From: Craspedostauros australis
Taxonomy: Eukaryota; Bacillariophyta; Bacillariophyceae; Mastogloiales; Achnanthaceae
Length of the DNA: 64,000 nt
Assembly: GCA_026770025.1 (NCBI GenBank)
Contig: JAMXDE010000028.1
Location: 558,001 to 622,000 of the forward strand
Reading direction: 5' to 3'
Of this stretch, positions 1-10,433 are shown in pieces. A program made the translations under genes and the position numbers. How positions within the stretch are numbered: the stretch's first letter is position 1; every line of letters begins with the position of its first letter. The notes beneath the pieces were generated by a model that worked only from the letters and a program-made list of their open reading frames with translations, did not search any database and had not been told where the DNA came from.

Positions 1-729
1 ATGTGCATCGTTCACCCGCTATTCTCTCATATGCACTTGAACGGTATAACTATATTCATGTCAATAGTATGATGGGATTCGTCAGAATTACAGCGGAAAT
101 GGAACACATGAAAAGGGGCAAGATTTCTGGAGAAAATTTGCAAATAACGATTTCTGAGAGAATTGGAAGATCGTCCGTCCATCCACCAATGGTACCAAGA
201 GAATCTCGAGGTACTTCCCAACTAAACCTCAGATGACGATATCATCTGACAGGCTACTGCATCACCAATGGAGCATGACATCTGGAGAGCAGAAGGACGC
301 CTACTGACGTTGACAGGATGTCATCGTGTCACCACGTCGACATCTGTCTCCAAGTCAGAGCAGGAGGCGAAGATCCGATGACCCATGAAGATGATGGATA
401 CTGAAGGTGAACTTCAAATGGTAAGTACTCATGGAGTAGGAACCAGTACTGAACGAACGGAGTGTCGAATGCGGAATACGTATCGAACACGGAGTATCGT
501 GTAGCATGAGCACATGATGTTGAGAGAGAGAGAGAGAGAGAGAATACAGAGAGGAGCGAGAGAGGATCTCGCGTACCGACTCATAGTCGGAGACCGAATC
601 TACAAAACAGATTGAAGCACCAAGAGCATCGGGTAAGACAACTGGTGTACACCGAGAGGATCGGAGTAACCAAGTAATGAAATAGCAAACAGACAACTAT
701 CAACCAACACCATCTTCCACGATCGTAGG
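1..729. other. Intergenic stretch, no gene seen
   Basis: Open frames on both strands are short and have no recognisable motif. A (GA)n microsatellite lies at 522-543. The stretch contains the 3' flank of the minus-strand gene ending at 730. Confidence 0.5.
522..543. repeat. (GA)n microsatellite
   Basis: Eleven uninterrupted GA dinucleotides in non-coding DNA. Confidence 0.95.
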
Positions 730-1383
730 TTACTGTGAGCGGAACTTGCCAACAACCTTGGTCATAATATTGCTGTCAAGCTTGGGCTTCTGAATGAAGG
801 TGTTGTTCATTTTTACGTTCGAGATTCCTTCGTGGCGGAACATAGCGCCCCCCATGTAATAGGCCAGACCGTCGCCATCCGCGGAGCGGCAATTGAGCCT
901 CTCAAACCTTATTTTGCCATCGTTGTCACGGTTGTATTTTGTGCGGCGCTCGTCTGTGACACCAAGGAGTTCCTTGTGCACCCCTTCGATGGCCTTCTCG
1001 GAGCCTTGGAGTTCCTTCCCTTCCCTGTTCTTTGTGACGCTATTGGCGATGCAGGTTGGGACATTCTTGGATTGTTCCACATGTGCCATGAGCCATCTGT
1101 GGACCAGAGTGTTGCCAAAATCCTCCACCGACGAGGTCAGGAAGTCGCTCATGGAGCCAAGAGCAGAGAATTCCGTCTCGTTGTTGATGATCCTCCTCTG
1201 AAATATTCTCTCCTCCAAGGAAGCTTCCTTGGAACCCCCTTCTTTGGTGTTGGCGTCGGGATCTTCAGATTGCTCGCAATGATGTGCAATATAGCTCCCA
1301 ATCACTTTCGCATTTGTAGGCTGCAGTAGTGGTGGTGACGGAGGCGCTTCCACCTTTTGCCTTTTTGGCTTGAGGCCAACCAT
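730..1383 (-). CDS. Hypothetical protein, 217 aa
   Basis: An uninterrupted ATG-started frame of 217 codons. The N-terminus is basic and Pro-rich (KPKRQKVEAPPSPPLLQP), which could act as a nuclear localisation signal. The middle is predicted helical, with SMSDFLTSSVEDFGNTLVHR. The C-terminal third is basic (DERRTKYNRDNDGKIRFERL). No membrane segment or known catalytic motif is seen and I do not recognise the family. An overlapping 165-codon frame lies on the other strand. I prefer the minus-strand frame because it is longer, starts with ATG and has the hydrophilic composition of a soluble protein. No intron is needed. Confidence 0.5.
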   Translation of the reverse strand: MVGLKPKRQKVEAPPSPPLLQPTNAKVIGSYIAHHCEQSEDPDANTKEGGSKEASLEERIFQRRIINNETEFSALGSMSDFLTSSVEDFGNTLVHRWLMAHVEQSKNVPTCIANSVTKNREGKELQGSEKAIEGVHKELLGVTDERRTKYNRDNDGKIRFERLNCRSADGDGLAYYMGGAMFRHEGISNVKMNNTFIQKPKLDSNIMTKVVGKFRSQ

Positions 1384-2426
1384 TATCGCTGTACTCGTTT
1401 TGTGTGCGAACGACGGTGGTCAACGAACGAGGGCGAGAGCAAGAATGGGAGGAAGGAGCAAGGGGTTGTTGGTGTTGCTACTTCTGCTGAAGCGTGAGCA
1501 GCTAAGGTTGTGGCGATGTTGCGTGTTGCTTCAGCGGTGGTGATGAGGATGGAAGCTGTGGTGCTTTTCTGAGGGCGAAGGTGGCTGTTTGGCCAAAGGG
1601 CAGAGTGGGGGTACGAGTCCGACTTGGTTTGGATGTGAACGGAGTACACGCATCACACAAGGGGAGAGTATCATCAAGGATCTTGTGTTGTTTGGTTGAT
1701 GTTAGCATGGTGTTTAGTTCATGTTTGGTTCGTGTTCATCCTCTCATTGATTCCTCATACAATCTCGACTTTGGTGTGGACATCGCCTCGGAGCGAAGTT
1801 CCCTCGATCGTGGACCCAAGAGAGATGATGGGTTGTGCGTTGCGACAGGCGGGTCGAAGACAGCAAGGGGTCAGAGATGATGACGATGATGATGTGACAT
1901 GGTGGGGATTGCGACAAAAACGACGATCCGAGACACGATCACAACTTGGTGGAAATGCCCAAACACGATTGATGTTTCGGTTCACTCGTGGCGCGAAAGT
2001 CTGACCGTGAGTACGTCCAATCACCACACCATCGTATTCTGTGACGTCATCTGCGACTTGAGAATGCCAAAGAACAAACGGAGATGAGATAGTTTAACCT
2101 CCGGGTGCCACCTGACGTTTTTCTTGCCGTACGACGTCCAGACGAATTGGCCATCAGAGAACAACATGAGGCGCCGCCAACGTTTGTGCGATGATGTCCA
2201 TCACATCACATCACACCACACCACAACACCCCACATCCACTCCAGACCATCCACGACAGGGTACCTACCTCTCTGAAGATGCGTGGTCGTGCGAGCCAGG
2301 AGCGAAGCCGAACTCTCACGGACCTTCATGCTGTGCGTCACCCACAACACCGAAGTCGATACCAACAACAACACTAAGGATCGTGACACAGGAGAACCTT
2401 TCGAGGGAGGCGAAAAGCCAAATTCC
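1384..2426. other. Divergent intergenic region
   Basis: This lies between the starts of two divergently transcribed genes and should hold both promoters. Open frames here are short and overlap on both strands. A CA-rich stretch (catcacatcacatcacacc-like) lies near 2198-2235. I saw no TATA box or RNA gene that I could defend. Confidence 0.4.
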
Positions 2427-3566
2427 ATGGCCATGGCACCGTTTCAGCATGTTCAGAGATTGCTGTTGCTTTGGTGCTTCACATTGTCAACAGAGGCTCT
2501 TTCATCGGCAGGAGGACGATTGAGGCGACGACTGCGACAACAACAACCGCAGCTATGTGCGAGGCATTGGCATCCACGAACAAACGCCAAGCCAAGCAGA
2601 AACGAGAGAAGGAATGACGTTCGCTTTGCTTGGGAGCATCATCGAAGGGAGGCTTCATTCATCGCCTTACAATGCACTACGATAGATGATGGGCAGTCAA
2701 TCGCAACGACAGACACAGCCACAGCCACTGCAACACCAATCTGTGCACCTTCAACTTGGAATGATCGGATCAATCAGCTGATGGAGTTCAAGGAAGAGCA
2801 TGGCCACATGCTCGTTCCCAAGCGGTATCCACCTAACCCGTCATTGGGAAACTTCGTAAACAAGCAACGGCAGCACTACCGCAAGCACAAGAATGGAATC
2901 AGCTCGTCTCTGACGCAGCAGCGGATTCAACAATTGAGTAGCATTGGATTCTGCTGGGATGCATCGGCATTAAGCACCAAGCAGAAGGGCGTTGCCTCGA
3001 GCGTCCCGGCAGCGCACGTTGCCATCGACTCGCCTCTTCAGCAGCAACGCACGCATTCCATCTGGTGGCGACGGTTTGGCGAGCTGGAGCAGTTCACGCA
3101 AACATCGCCACTCGCGAAGTTATCAAGCCAATCGTCGCTGGGACAGTGGGTGTACCGGCAGCGCAGGGAATTTATGAATCGTCGGCGTGGAGAACCCTGC
3201 GCGTTGCAGGAGGATCAGATCCGTGCTTTGGAAGATATCGATCGCAACTGGTGGATGTCCAATCGAGAACGGCAATGGGAGACGCGCTTCGAGCAGCTCA
3301 AGGCATACAAAGAGGAACACGGCAACTGCCTGGTTCCCATCTCCCATGCCAACCAGCAACTCGCCAACTGGGTGAGCTCGCAACGCAAGCTGTACGCCAA
3401 GCAATTCCCTCGCGATGGCAATCGCAACGGGCATGTGCGCTCATCCACACACCTGACCGCGGCTCGCATTGCCAGATTGAACGAGCTGGGTTTCGTTTGG
3501 AATCATTGGGAATTCCACTATGATTTAAACATCAACCGCTCCGAACACTTCATTTCGACAGGATGA
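2427..3566 (+). CDS. Triple helicase-associated (HA) domain protein with signal peptide
   Basis: The 379-aa protein holds three copies of the helicase-associated domain: residues about 111-180 (LMEFKEEHGHMLVP, LGNFVNKQRQHYRK), 213-275 (LGQWVYRQRREF) and 284-370 (LKAYKEEHGNCLVP, LANWVSSQRKLY). Each copy has the family pattern of a Trp start, an EHG-x-x-LVP strand, an LG/LA-x-W/F-V-x-x-QR helix and a closing L-x-x-[IL]-x-W. No DEAD/DEAH helicase core is present; stand-alone HA repeats are common in diatoms. The longer open frame begins with GTG at 2283, so I start at the ATG at 2427, which opens a leader (MAMAPFQHVQRLLLLWCFTL) like a secretory or plastid signal. An ATG at 2328 is the alternative start. 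The third copy is the best conserved and the second the most degenerate. A role in nucleic-acid binding is inferred from the domain name only. Confidence 0.82.
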   Translation: MAMAPFQHVQRLLLLWCFTLSTEALSSAGGRLRRRLRQQQPQLCARHWHPRTNAKPSRNERRNDVRFAWEHHRREASFIALQCTTIDDGQSIATTDTATATATPICAPSTWNDRINQLMEFKEEHGHMLVPKRYPPNPSLGNFVNKQRQHYRKHKNGISSSLTQQRIQQLSSIGFCWDASALSTKQKGVASSVPAAHVAIDSPLQQQRTHSIWWRRFGELEQFTQTSPLAKLSSQSSLGQWVYRQRREFMNRRRGEPCALQEDQIRALEDIDRNWWMSNRERQWETRFEQLKAYKEEHGNCLVPISHANQQLANWVSSQRKLYAKQFPRDGNRNGHVRSSTHLTAARIARLNELGFVWNHWEFHYDLNINRSEHFISTG

Positions 3567-3841
3567 AAGCGTGCAACGTGAGCAGAGTTGCAGAGAGTAG
3601 AGCACTCTGGGTCACACGATGAAATATCTGCCATCATAGTTTGCTACAATGATTGGCTCTGGATTTCAGCCATCCACAGGCACTTCAGGGATCTGTCCGG
3701 ATCTGGATCTATCATACATGCCTCGCCACAGGCCACACCTTTTGACGGTGGAATTCAAAGCGGATGGTTGTCTCGACGCCCAAACACCACAAGGTTCGAT
3801 CCAATTCTTGAATGGTACATCTCCGAATGCGAAAGGCACGC

Positions 3842-4783
3842 TCACTCATATCTATCCTGCGAAGAAGAGGTGGCGGCATCGCGAGACGCAAAGCTGACAG
3901 GAGCAGTGGCTTGGCCAAGCACGCTCTGCGTCACATCCTGGATATCGGGTTCCATCTCATCCAGCCGACGCGCTTCTTCCTCTTCATGCTGTAGAATGTG
4001 AGCGTAGGAGGCTCGTTTCTCCTGCATGTCCTTCTGGTACGTCACCATGGCTTCGATGAGCTTCTCGCCCCACACGACGATCTGTCTTGCAGATGTGAAC
4101 ATGACGGTGGAGCGGGCAATTCGAGATAGACGAATAAAACGGAGTTCGGTAGAACGTGAGAAGGTGGTACACTTTTGTGAGATGCATATTTGAGGTTGAC
4201 GCATAGGAGACAGCGCCTTCATTGAAACCGATGGCACAATAGCAACGGCTCTGCAACTGAAGGAAATGGACAAGAAGTTCGTGCCTCAATCCCCACCAAA
4301 CGGCGAACGCTGGCACGAGCATGATTGGTGATGATGACTTACGTTCTGAGATTCCTCTTGCACGAGCGCGATCGCGTCTTGGTCATCTTGGCTATGGGCA
4401 CGCGCGTAAACATCATTAGCATCATCGCCTGGATCATCGGTTGCAGCAGCAAAGCCGTCTGCGTCTTCTTGCCCCATCATCTGCTCCGTCTCCTGCTGCG
4501 CACTGCTGCCATCCACCGTGGTGTCCTGCACACCAGTCGTCGGATCGTGGTACTCATCTTGATGATGGAGCTGCTGTTCGGCGTCATCCGTATGGAATGG
4601 AGCTCGCGGGTTCAATCCCATCTCTTCCCCTCCGCTGGCAGCACCGTCGTCAACGGCGTCGTTACCGCCGTCGGCGTCATCATGATAGTAGTTGTCTTCC
4701 GAGCGATCACGCATCGCTGTTGTGTCTTGGTCTTCCATTGTTGGATGGAAGTCTTCTTCTTGGTCGTTTGTTGGCAGCTCCAT
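3842..4783 (-). CDS. Acidic hypothetical protein, two exons
   Basis: Exon 1 is 4783-4343 (147 codons, ATG start). It is highly acidic and low in complexity, rich in D, E and Q, for example MELPTNDQEEDFHPTMEDQD. It ends at a strong donor (GTAAGT, 4342-4337). The best in-frame acceptor gives exon 2 at 4081-3842, in phase 0, coding a helical charged tail (IVVWGEKLIEAMVTYQKDMQ, then EEEEARRLDEMEP). An alternative phase-0 acceptor after an AAAAG near 4170 would add about 30 residues. No family is recognised. The first exon is probably disordered. Confidence 0.5.
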
Positions 4784-5664
4784 TGCGCTTCCTTGCAGCT
4801 CTCTCTCTCTCCCTCCTTCGCTCTATGCTCTGTGCAAATGAGACGCAGACGGCGACGGCGACGGTAGTGTCGATGGACAAATGCGGATGGATGTCTTCGA
4901 ATCTCTCTGCTGGTGTGATGAGTGTACGTGCAATTCACGATGTATGAGATCGCCGATGAACCACCGTGCTTCTCGCTTCTTGGTTGCCCTCGCCGTCCCC
5001 ATGTCTCTCTGTGTTTCTGCAGGATCCTTCACCATCGCATTGTTCCGAGCGCAAGGGAACACAGAAATGTGTGTGAATGAGATCGTTGAGCAAGCAAGAA
5101 AAAATGTGAACGAACGAGGTCTGATTCAGTCACGAATCTACATTTTGTCCCGCGTGATGTTCCTTCGCCTTCGTACGATGGACAAACTTCGGTGCCTTTG
5201 GCGCCAACCACGCGAAGATACGTTTTGGGAACAGCACACCCATTTGCGCAGAACTCTGCTGCCACTAGGTCCAAGCTCTCAGTAAAAATCGCTGTTTAGA
5301 TTTTGTCCATTCAGATCACTATTTGGAACGTAGATGTTGAACGCATCTTTCCACCTGAATCAAGGGTGAAATTTGATGAATGGCGAATGGCATTGGTTTT
5401 GGATTTGTGCCAGCACTTTCTCTTCTCCGTTCGTCGAAGAGAACAACAAACCGCAGACATCACGGATACGGCGAGCGGCCGCGGTGAATCTAGAACACAA
5501 CGACACAACAGCACACGCGGAGGACCGTGCCTTGCCATCACTTCTGCAACCTTCCCATCGACAACTTGCCATCGGTATCATCATTATCAGCATCAACATC
5601 AACATCAACATCAACATCAACTGGAACGGACGAAGCAATCAAGCAACCAGAAGGAACTTGAATC
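4784..5664. other. Divergent intergenic region
   Basis: It separates the start of the acidic hypothetical (-) from the mitochondrial carrier (+) and should hold both promoters. Just before the carrier ATG is a CATCAA tandem repeat, probably in its 5' UTR. A 134-codon frame at 4881-5285 has no recognisable motif and was not called. Confidence 0.4.
5591..5621. repeat. (CATCAA)5 tandem repeat
   Basis: Five copies of a 6-base unit, 44 bases upstream of the carrier start codon. Confidence 0.9.
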
Positions 5665-7424
5665 ATGCCTGAACAATCATCGATCGCCAAGACGCTGCAG
5701 CCGTTCGTCTGCGGTGGAACCGCGGCAACGTTTGCCAGCATCGTCATTCACCCGATCGATCTTGCCAAGGTGGGTCATTGCGTTGAAGTGCATTGGAGTG
5801 CATTGCAATGCATGCATCACAGCCTGCGGTGGCAATACAAAGCTCAGCCAAGCTCAGCCAAGCTGAGACGGAGCCAAATGCCAATCATCTTGCTCGAAAG
5901 GCTCCTTGCAATGACTTTGGCTGTCCTGTTGGCCAAGAACGTGAAGGAGGAAAATGCCACCGAAGGCGAAGCGTGTGCGCGTCAATTCGCTCTCCCAATC
6001 TGCCTTCAACTCACCCGCGCTGTGATCAATTCCCAATCATTCCAATTGCCATCATCGTCGTCCCGGAATCGGTGGCCGTTCATGGGCTTGATGCAATGGA
6101 ACTCAATAAAACGCATCTCTGCCATTGGCAACACCGTGTTTTGTGGCGCAATCAATTTCAATTCAAACACGCGCGGATTTCCGCTCATCTGCATTGCATC
6201 AACCGCCGTTGACTTGGCATGGCATTGTATCTGATGCGATTCGGCTCAATTCGATTCAATAACTTCATCGGCAAACTCGCAACCCAAATCCATGCTCAAT
6301 CTCATCCGCTGCCATGCAACGCAATGCCACACAATGCGATGCATCACAACAGGTCCGAATGCAAATTTATGGACAATTGAACCCAGGAAAGCCGATCCCG
6401 TCCTTCCCGACCCTCATTTCCCAGATGGTCAAAGCAGATGGTATCACCAGTGTCTACAAGGGAGTTGATGCCGCCATCGGCCGTCAGATGGTGTACGGAA
6501 CAGCGCGTATTGGACTGCACCGAACCTTTTCGGACAAGCTGGTGGAGATTAACGACGGAAAGCCAATCAGCTTCGTCCAGAAGGCCCTGTCGGGCATGGC
6601 CAGCGGAAGTATCGCCGTGTGCATAGGAACACCATTCGACATTGCATTGGTGCGATTACAGGCCGATGGCATGGCCAAGCCGGAAGACCGAAGGAATTAC
6701 AAGAACGTCTTTGATGTAAGTCGCTGGCATCCTGTCGCTTGCGTCACCGGACTGGATTGGAGGCGTTGGAGGCGTTGGTGATTTTGTGAATGCACGTACA
6801 CTTCCATGTTTACTTTCTTCATTGCGTTGCGTTGTTTCGCATCGATTTGGTTGAATTTGCCATTGTGAGAAATTTCAACAACGCCGTGCGCTGACTACTT
6901 CCAATCTACTCTACATTTCCCACTCCCTTCGCATGGCATATGGTACATATGCACAACAGGCTCTCCTCCGAACGAGCAGAGAAGAGGGCGTCGGCGCATT
7001 GTACAAAGGTTTGGCACCAAACATCCTGCGTGGTATGTCCATGAACGTCGGTATGATGGCCTGCTACGACCAAGCCAAGGAGATCGTGGCAGGGCTCTTG
7101 AATGATCCAATGGTGGATGGACCAAGTCTTCCAACTCGTCTGGGAGCCTCCGCCACAGCAGGATTCACAGCGGCCCTCTTCTCCCTCCCATTCGACTTGG
7201 TCAAGTCGCGTTTGATGGCAATGAAGCCAGACCCAGTCACAGGAGAGATGCCGTACAAGGGCATCGCGGATTGTGTCGTGAAGATCGCAAGAACCGAGGG
7301 ACCTCTCGGCTTCTTCGGCGGTTTCTCTGCGTACTATGGACGATGCGCACCGCACGCCATGATCATCCTCCTTTCCATCGAATCCATCACGGCGTTCTAC
7401 AAGCAGTCGTTCGGTTTGAACTAA
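5665..7424 (+). CDS. Mitochondrial 2-oxoglutarate/malate-type carrier, three exons
   Basis: Exons 5665-5772, 6353-6715 and 6960-7424, all joined in phase 0 at GT-AG sites (donors GTGGGT and GTAAGT; acceptors CAACAG and CAACAG), give a 311-aa SLC25 protein. The three mitochondrial carrier repeats are visible: PIDLAK after the first helix (split by intron 1), TPFDIALVRLQADG in repeat 2 and PFDLVKSRLMAM in repeat 3. The segments DRRNYKNVFD and LYKGLAPNILRG match the 2-oxoglutarate carrier (SLC25A11) closely. That family exchanges 2-oxoglutarate for malate across the inner mitochondrial membrane, as in the malate-aspartate shuttle. Dicarboxylate or uncoupling-type carriers are the main alternative. 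The length is normal for the family. Intron 1 (580 bases) contains a short AAGCTCAGCC duplication near 5840. Confidence 0.9.
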
Positions 7425-8276
7425 GCATGTCAACTGGTGGAACAGTGAAATGGCGTGTTGCACCCACGACATGCCGTCACAACCATGGATCTAGCGGCCA
7501 GTTTGGAGCCGCGCGAGAGAATGTCACGCCAACGAAGAAACTATGGGAAACTGCAATGTCAGCTCTGCTTCATGGTTGCCTGTCGGATTGATCATCAATG
7601 CTCCATTTGAGACAAGATATTCTGCTCTTCCAAGATATAATACGATTCTCCACTCTTAGATCGTACGGTGGAATGCATGGGGAGATCATTCGCCATGACT
7701 GCAACCAATCCAATCGAGTTCAAAGAATGAAAGCGGCTCCACGATGGCGGATCCAGCGACGGCACTCTCAAACGAATCAATATGCAAAAAGCCAGGGTGC
7801 TCTGCGCTATCTCCATCCGGTGCTGGTGGAGTCAAGGTACCATCGCAACCATATTCGTATGTAGAACCTGTATGGAGCCTTGGAATCTTGTCCAAGCATC
7901 TTGTGACCACCTGCGGACAAACAACAGGATTGCCCAATCCTACACCCGCAGTCTACTATAATTCTCATCCGAAGCAATCAGAACCAAAACCAATACACAA
8001 ACCAAGTTGATGTTGACATGCATTCTCAGCTTCATGTCAATAGGACTCTCCCAGTTTGAGCTGTCCTGCTTTGTTATCTACTTGTTCTTGTGTCCAATAA
8101 CGGTATGGTAGTATGGCAATAGTGCTGGATCCCTGGAGACAATCGTACTAGTAGATCTCCGAGTTCTCATTCATGCTGCGTCCAGGCACCTCGCTGATGC
8201 CGCGGCCGGGAGTGCTAGCAAACTACTCCGCTTCGCTCTGCTCTGCTCTATTTTACTCGGCTCGACACGACCTCGT
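7425..8276. other. Convergent intergenic region
   Basis: This is the 3' flank shared by the carrier (+) and the fusion enzyme (-). No open frame here has a recognisable motif and I see nothing else. Confidence 0.4.
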
Positions 8277-10433
8277 TCATGTTCTGGGTGCGTCTGGTTG
8301 CTGCGATGGATGTGCCGCAATGAACCAAGGGTGTTTGGAACATGCCTCCTCCACCTGTGCCAGCACCGGAAAATCGGAGATGACATCGATGCCGTACACG
8401 TTCGCGGCGTTGAACAGCTGTGGGATGAGGTAGGCATCAGCGATTGTCGGCGCGAAAGTGCCAAGGCTGAAGGGACCGGGGTTCGTGGCTTGGCGGGCCT
8501 TCACCAGCGTCTCAAAACTTCTGAGCCCTTTGGCGATGACCATGTTCCCATACTCCTTGCCAACGATCTTGCCCTCAGACAGCTTTTCCAGGTTGGCAAC
8601 GACCATCTTGTTTTGCAGAGGTTGGATTCCAGCGTTCACGATTTCCACCATCTCCCGCGCTGCGATGTAATCGATTGGATCGCGAGGAATCAAGGACCTT
8701 TTGTTGGGGAAGATTGAATCCAAGAACTCGATGATTGCGACAGACTGCGAGATGTACCTTGTCTGGCTCGAGTCTCCGTCGGTGTGCGTATATTCCAATA
8801 CGGGAACCTGTCCATGAGGATTCTTGGCGAGAAACTCAGGCGTCTTGTGCTCGCCGGCCTGAAGGTTCAATGGGATGTTCTCAAAGGTGATCCTCTTGGC
8901 TTCGAGCACGACACGAACACGCCATGTGGAGGAAGATGTTGCGTACCCGTACAGCTTGAAGGAATGGAATCCAGATGACGGTGTGGCCATCGGCGGATTG
9001 TCGCCGCTCGATGGCGACTTGGTTGGTTCAGGAGGATCAGGAGGAAGGACCGTCGAGGTGCAGGGTCCAAAGCCGATCCTCCCCACAGATGGATTGGCAC
9101 TGTGCGAGCACCAGCCTTTCATGACAACAGTGTCGCGATCTTGAAGGAACTTTCTCGTTTGATCGCTTCCGATATCCACTTCATGTTTGCCACCGTCGGT
9201 TAGTTCCCAAAGACTACTGGAGAGCTTTGGATCACTTTGGGATTGCGCGGACATCATAAAGATGTCGCCAGGCTTCACCACGGAGCCTGCCCAAAAATGA
9301 TGGGTGAGTAGTTGCGCGGCACTCCAGCAATCAGGGCCGAATACCGGCGTGCAGACGGGTTCCACAGAGAGCGGCTGCTTGTTGCTTGAGGGCACCTTTG
9401 GTTGAATTCGAACATCGATGGTGATCGCTGGTGATGCGCCCTGGATGTTGTGAAAATCCACCGTCGCAGGTGATGTATCCGCAGATTCAGACGGTGGAGA
9501 TGGTGCGAGTGGCTGCAGCGCTTCCGACGTCACAATCCATGGTGACATGGTGGTGGCGAAATTCTTGGATTCGAAAGGAATGGCTTCAGATGCTTGCACA
9601 TCGCGCGCCGTCCAGTCATTGACGAGGCAGTATCCAAACACGCGCTGCTGCGCCTCTGCTGCTGCCTCCGATTTGCCCGCAGCGTTGGGCGGGCCGCCAA
9701 CGACGAACGCCAGCTTCGCTTCAAAATCCAGTGCTTTGGATGCCTCCACTTTCAAGTCTGTTGGCGCACCAACATTCGAAGCTTGACCGCCAGAGGACAG
9801 GTTGGGGCGATTTATTGACGTTCCAGTCGCGAACACAGATGATGCCTTGGCGTTGTATCCGATGGGGAGGGATGGTGCATTTGGCATTTCTGTACCCCCG
9901 CTCTGCCCTTTGCCATCTGCCGTGTCAGAGCCACTTGCGAGTTGGGCGAACTGAGAACGGGACGAATAGTATCCCGCCAAGCTTGAGATTTTGAGAGGAA
10001 GGCCCATGACGACGTCCGTTTCAGAGAGCAAGGCGATGCTCTTGAGCCCTTCGTTTGTGTGCAATGCATCATCCCCATCCGCGGAGAGCAAGGATGTCAA
10101 TCGCTGACGCACCTGTGACCAAACGTGATGCGGATGCGAAACGAAGTCATCCAACGATGGCTCGGAGAAGGAGTGCGCTGCCAGCTGGTCGATATCATCG
10201 AACAAGCCAGCCTCCTGTAGCACTTGCAGATCGACGATCGTACTTCCCACAATGGTGACGCACCGACTCTTCGCGGTGGATGTCACGTCATCACGCTGTC
10301 CCTTGTTCGTTGTGAGGGAACATACGCCGAATGGAAGGTTCGAGAGGGGGAAATCTGAACCTTGTGCCACACCAATCCACGACGATGGTGATGGTGCTGG
10401 ACTTCGGCCACTGCTGTCGTTGTTGCCTTTCAT
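8277..10433 (-). CDS. Fumarylacetoacetase-maleylacetoacetate isomerase fusion
   Basis: A single-exon 718-aa protein. Residues about 15-465 match fumarylacetoacetase (FAH): SDFPLSNLPFGV, LPIGYNAKASSVFATGT, VNDWTARDVQ, TTMSPWIV, QLLTHHFWAG, RIGFGPCTSTVLP. After a Pro/Ser linker (465-490), residues about 490-718 match zeta-class GST / maleylacetoacetate isomerase: SSSTWRVRVVL, NPHGQVPVLEY, SQSVAIIEFLDSIFP, FAPTIADAYLIPQLFNA and the C-terminal HPSQQPDAP. The two activities are consecutive last steps of phenylalanine/tyrosine breakdown, yielding fumarate and acetoacetate. The hydrolase half lacks residues used by mammalian FAH: a Gly (154) and a Gln (161) stand where Asp126 and His133 are expected, and Lys240 replaces the second metal-binding Glu (E-x-K instead of E-x-E); Asp273 and Lys290 are kept. 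In the isomerase half the SSC motif is SSS. The open frame begins with GTG at 10451, so I use the ATG at 10433. Confidence 0.87.
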   Translation of the reverse strand: MKGNNDSSGRSPAPSPSSWIGVAQGSDFPLSNLPFGVCSLTTNKGQRDDVTSTAKSRCVTIVGSTIVDLQVLQEAGLFDDIDQLAAHSFSEPSLDDFVSHPHHVWSQVRQRLTSLLSADGDDALHTNEGLKSIALLSETDVVMGLPLKISSLAGYYSSRSQFAQLASGSDTADGKGQSGGTEMPNAPSLPIGYNAKASSVFATGTSINRPNLSSGGQASNVGAPTDLKVEASKALDFEAKLAFVVGGPPNAAGKSEAAAEAQQRVFGYCLVNDWTARDVQASEAIPFESKNFATTMSPWIVTSEALQPLAPSPPSESADTSPATVDFHNIQGASPAITIDVRIQPKVPSSNKQPLSVEPVCTPVFGPDCWSAAQLLTHHFWAGSVVKPGDIFMMSAQSQSDPKLSSSLWELTDGGKHEVDIGSDQTRKFLQDRDTVVMKGWCSHSANPSVGRIGFGPCTSTVLPPDPPEPTKSPSSGDNPPMATPSSGFHSFKLYGYATSSSTWRVRVVLEAKRITFENIPLNLQAGEHKTPEFLAKNPHGQVPVLEYTHTDGDSSQTRYISQSVAIIEFLDSIFPNKRSLIPRDPIDYIAAREMVEIVNAGIQPLQNKMVVANLEKLSEGKIVGKEYGNMVIAKGLRSFETLVKARQATNPGPFSLGTFAPTIADAYLIPQLFNAANVYGIDVISDFPVLAQVEEACSKHPWFIAAHPSQQPDAPRT

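Noticed and set aside
832..1329. 165-codon plus-strand frame opposite the hypothetical gene at 730-1383
   Set aside because: Shorter than the minus-strand frame, rich in Cys/Phe/Leu as expected of an antisense shadow, and without motif.
4600..4625. Sequence like a tRNA T-loop (GGTTCAATCC)
   Set aside because: It lies inside exon 1 of the acidic hypothetical gene, and no matching acceptor or anticodon arms are present.
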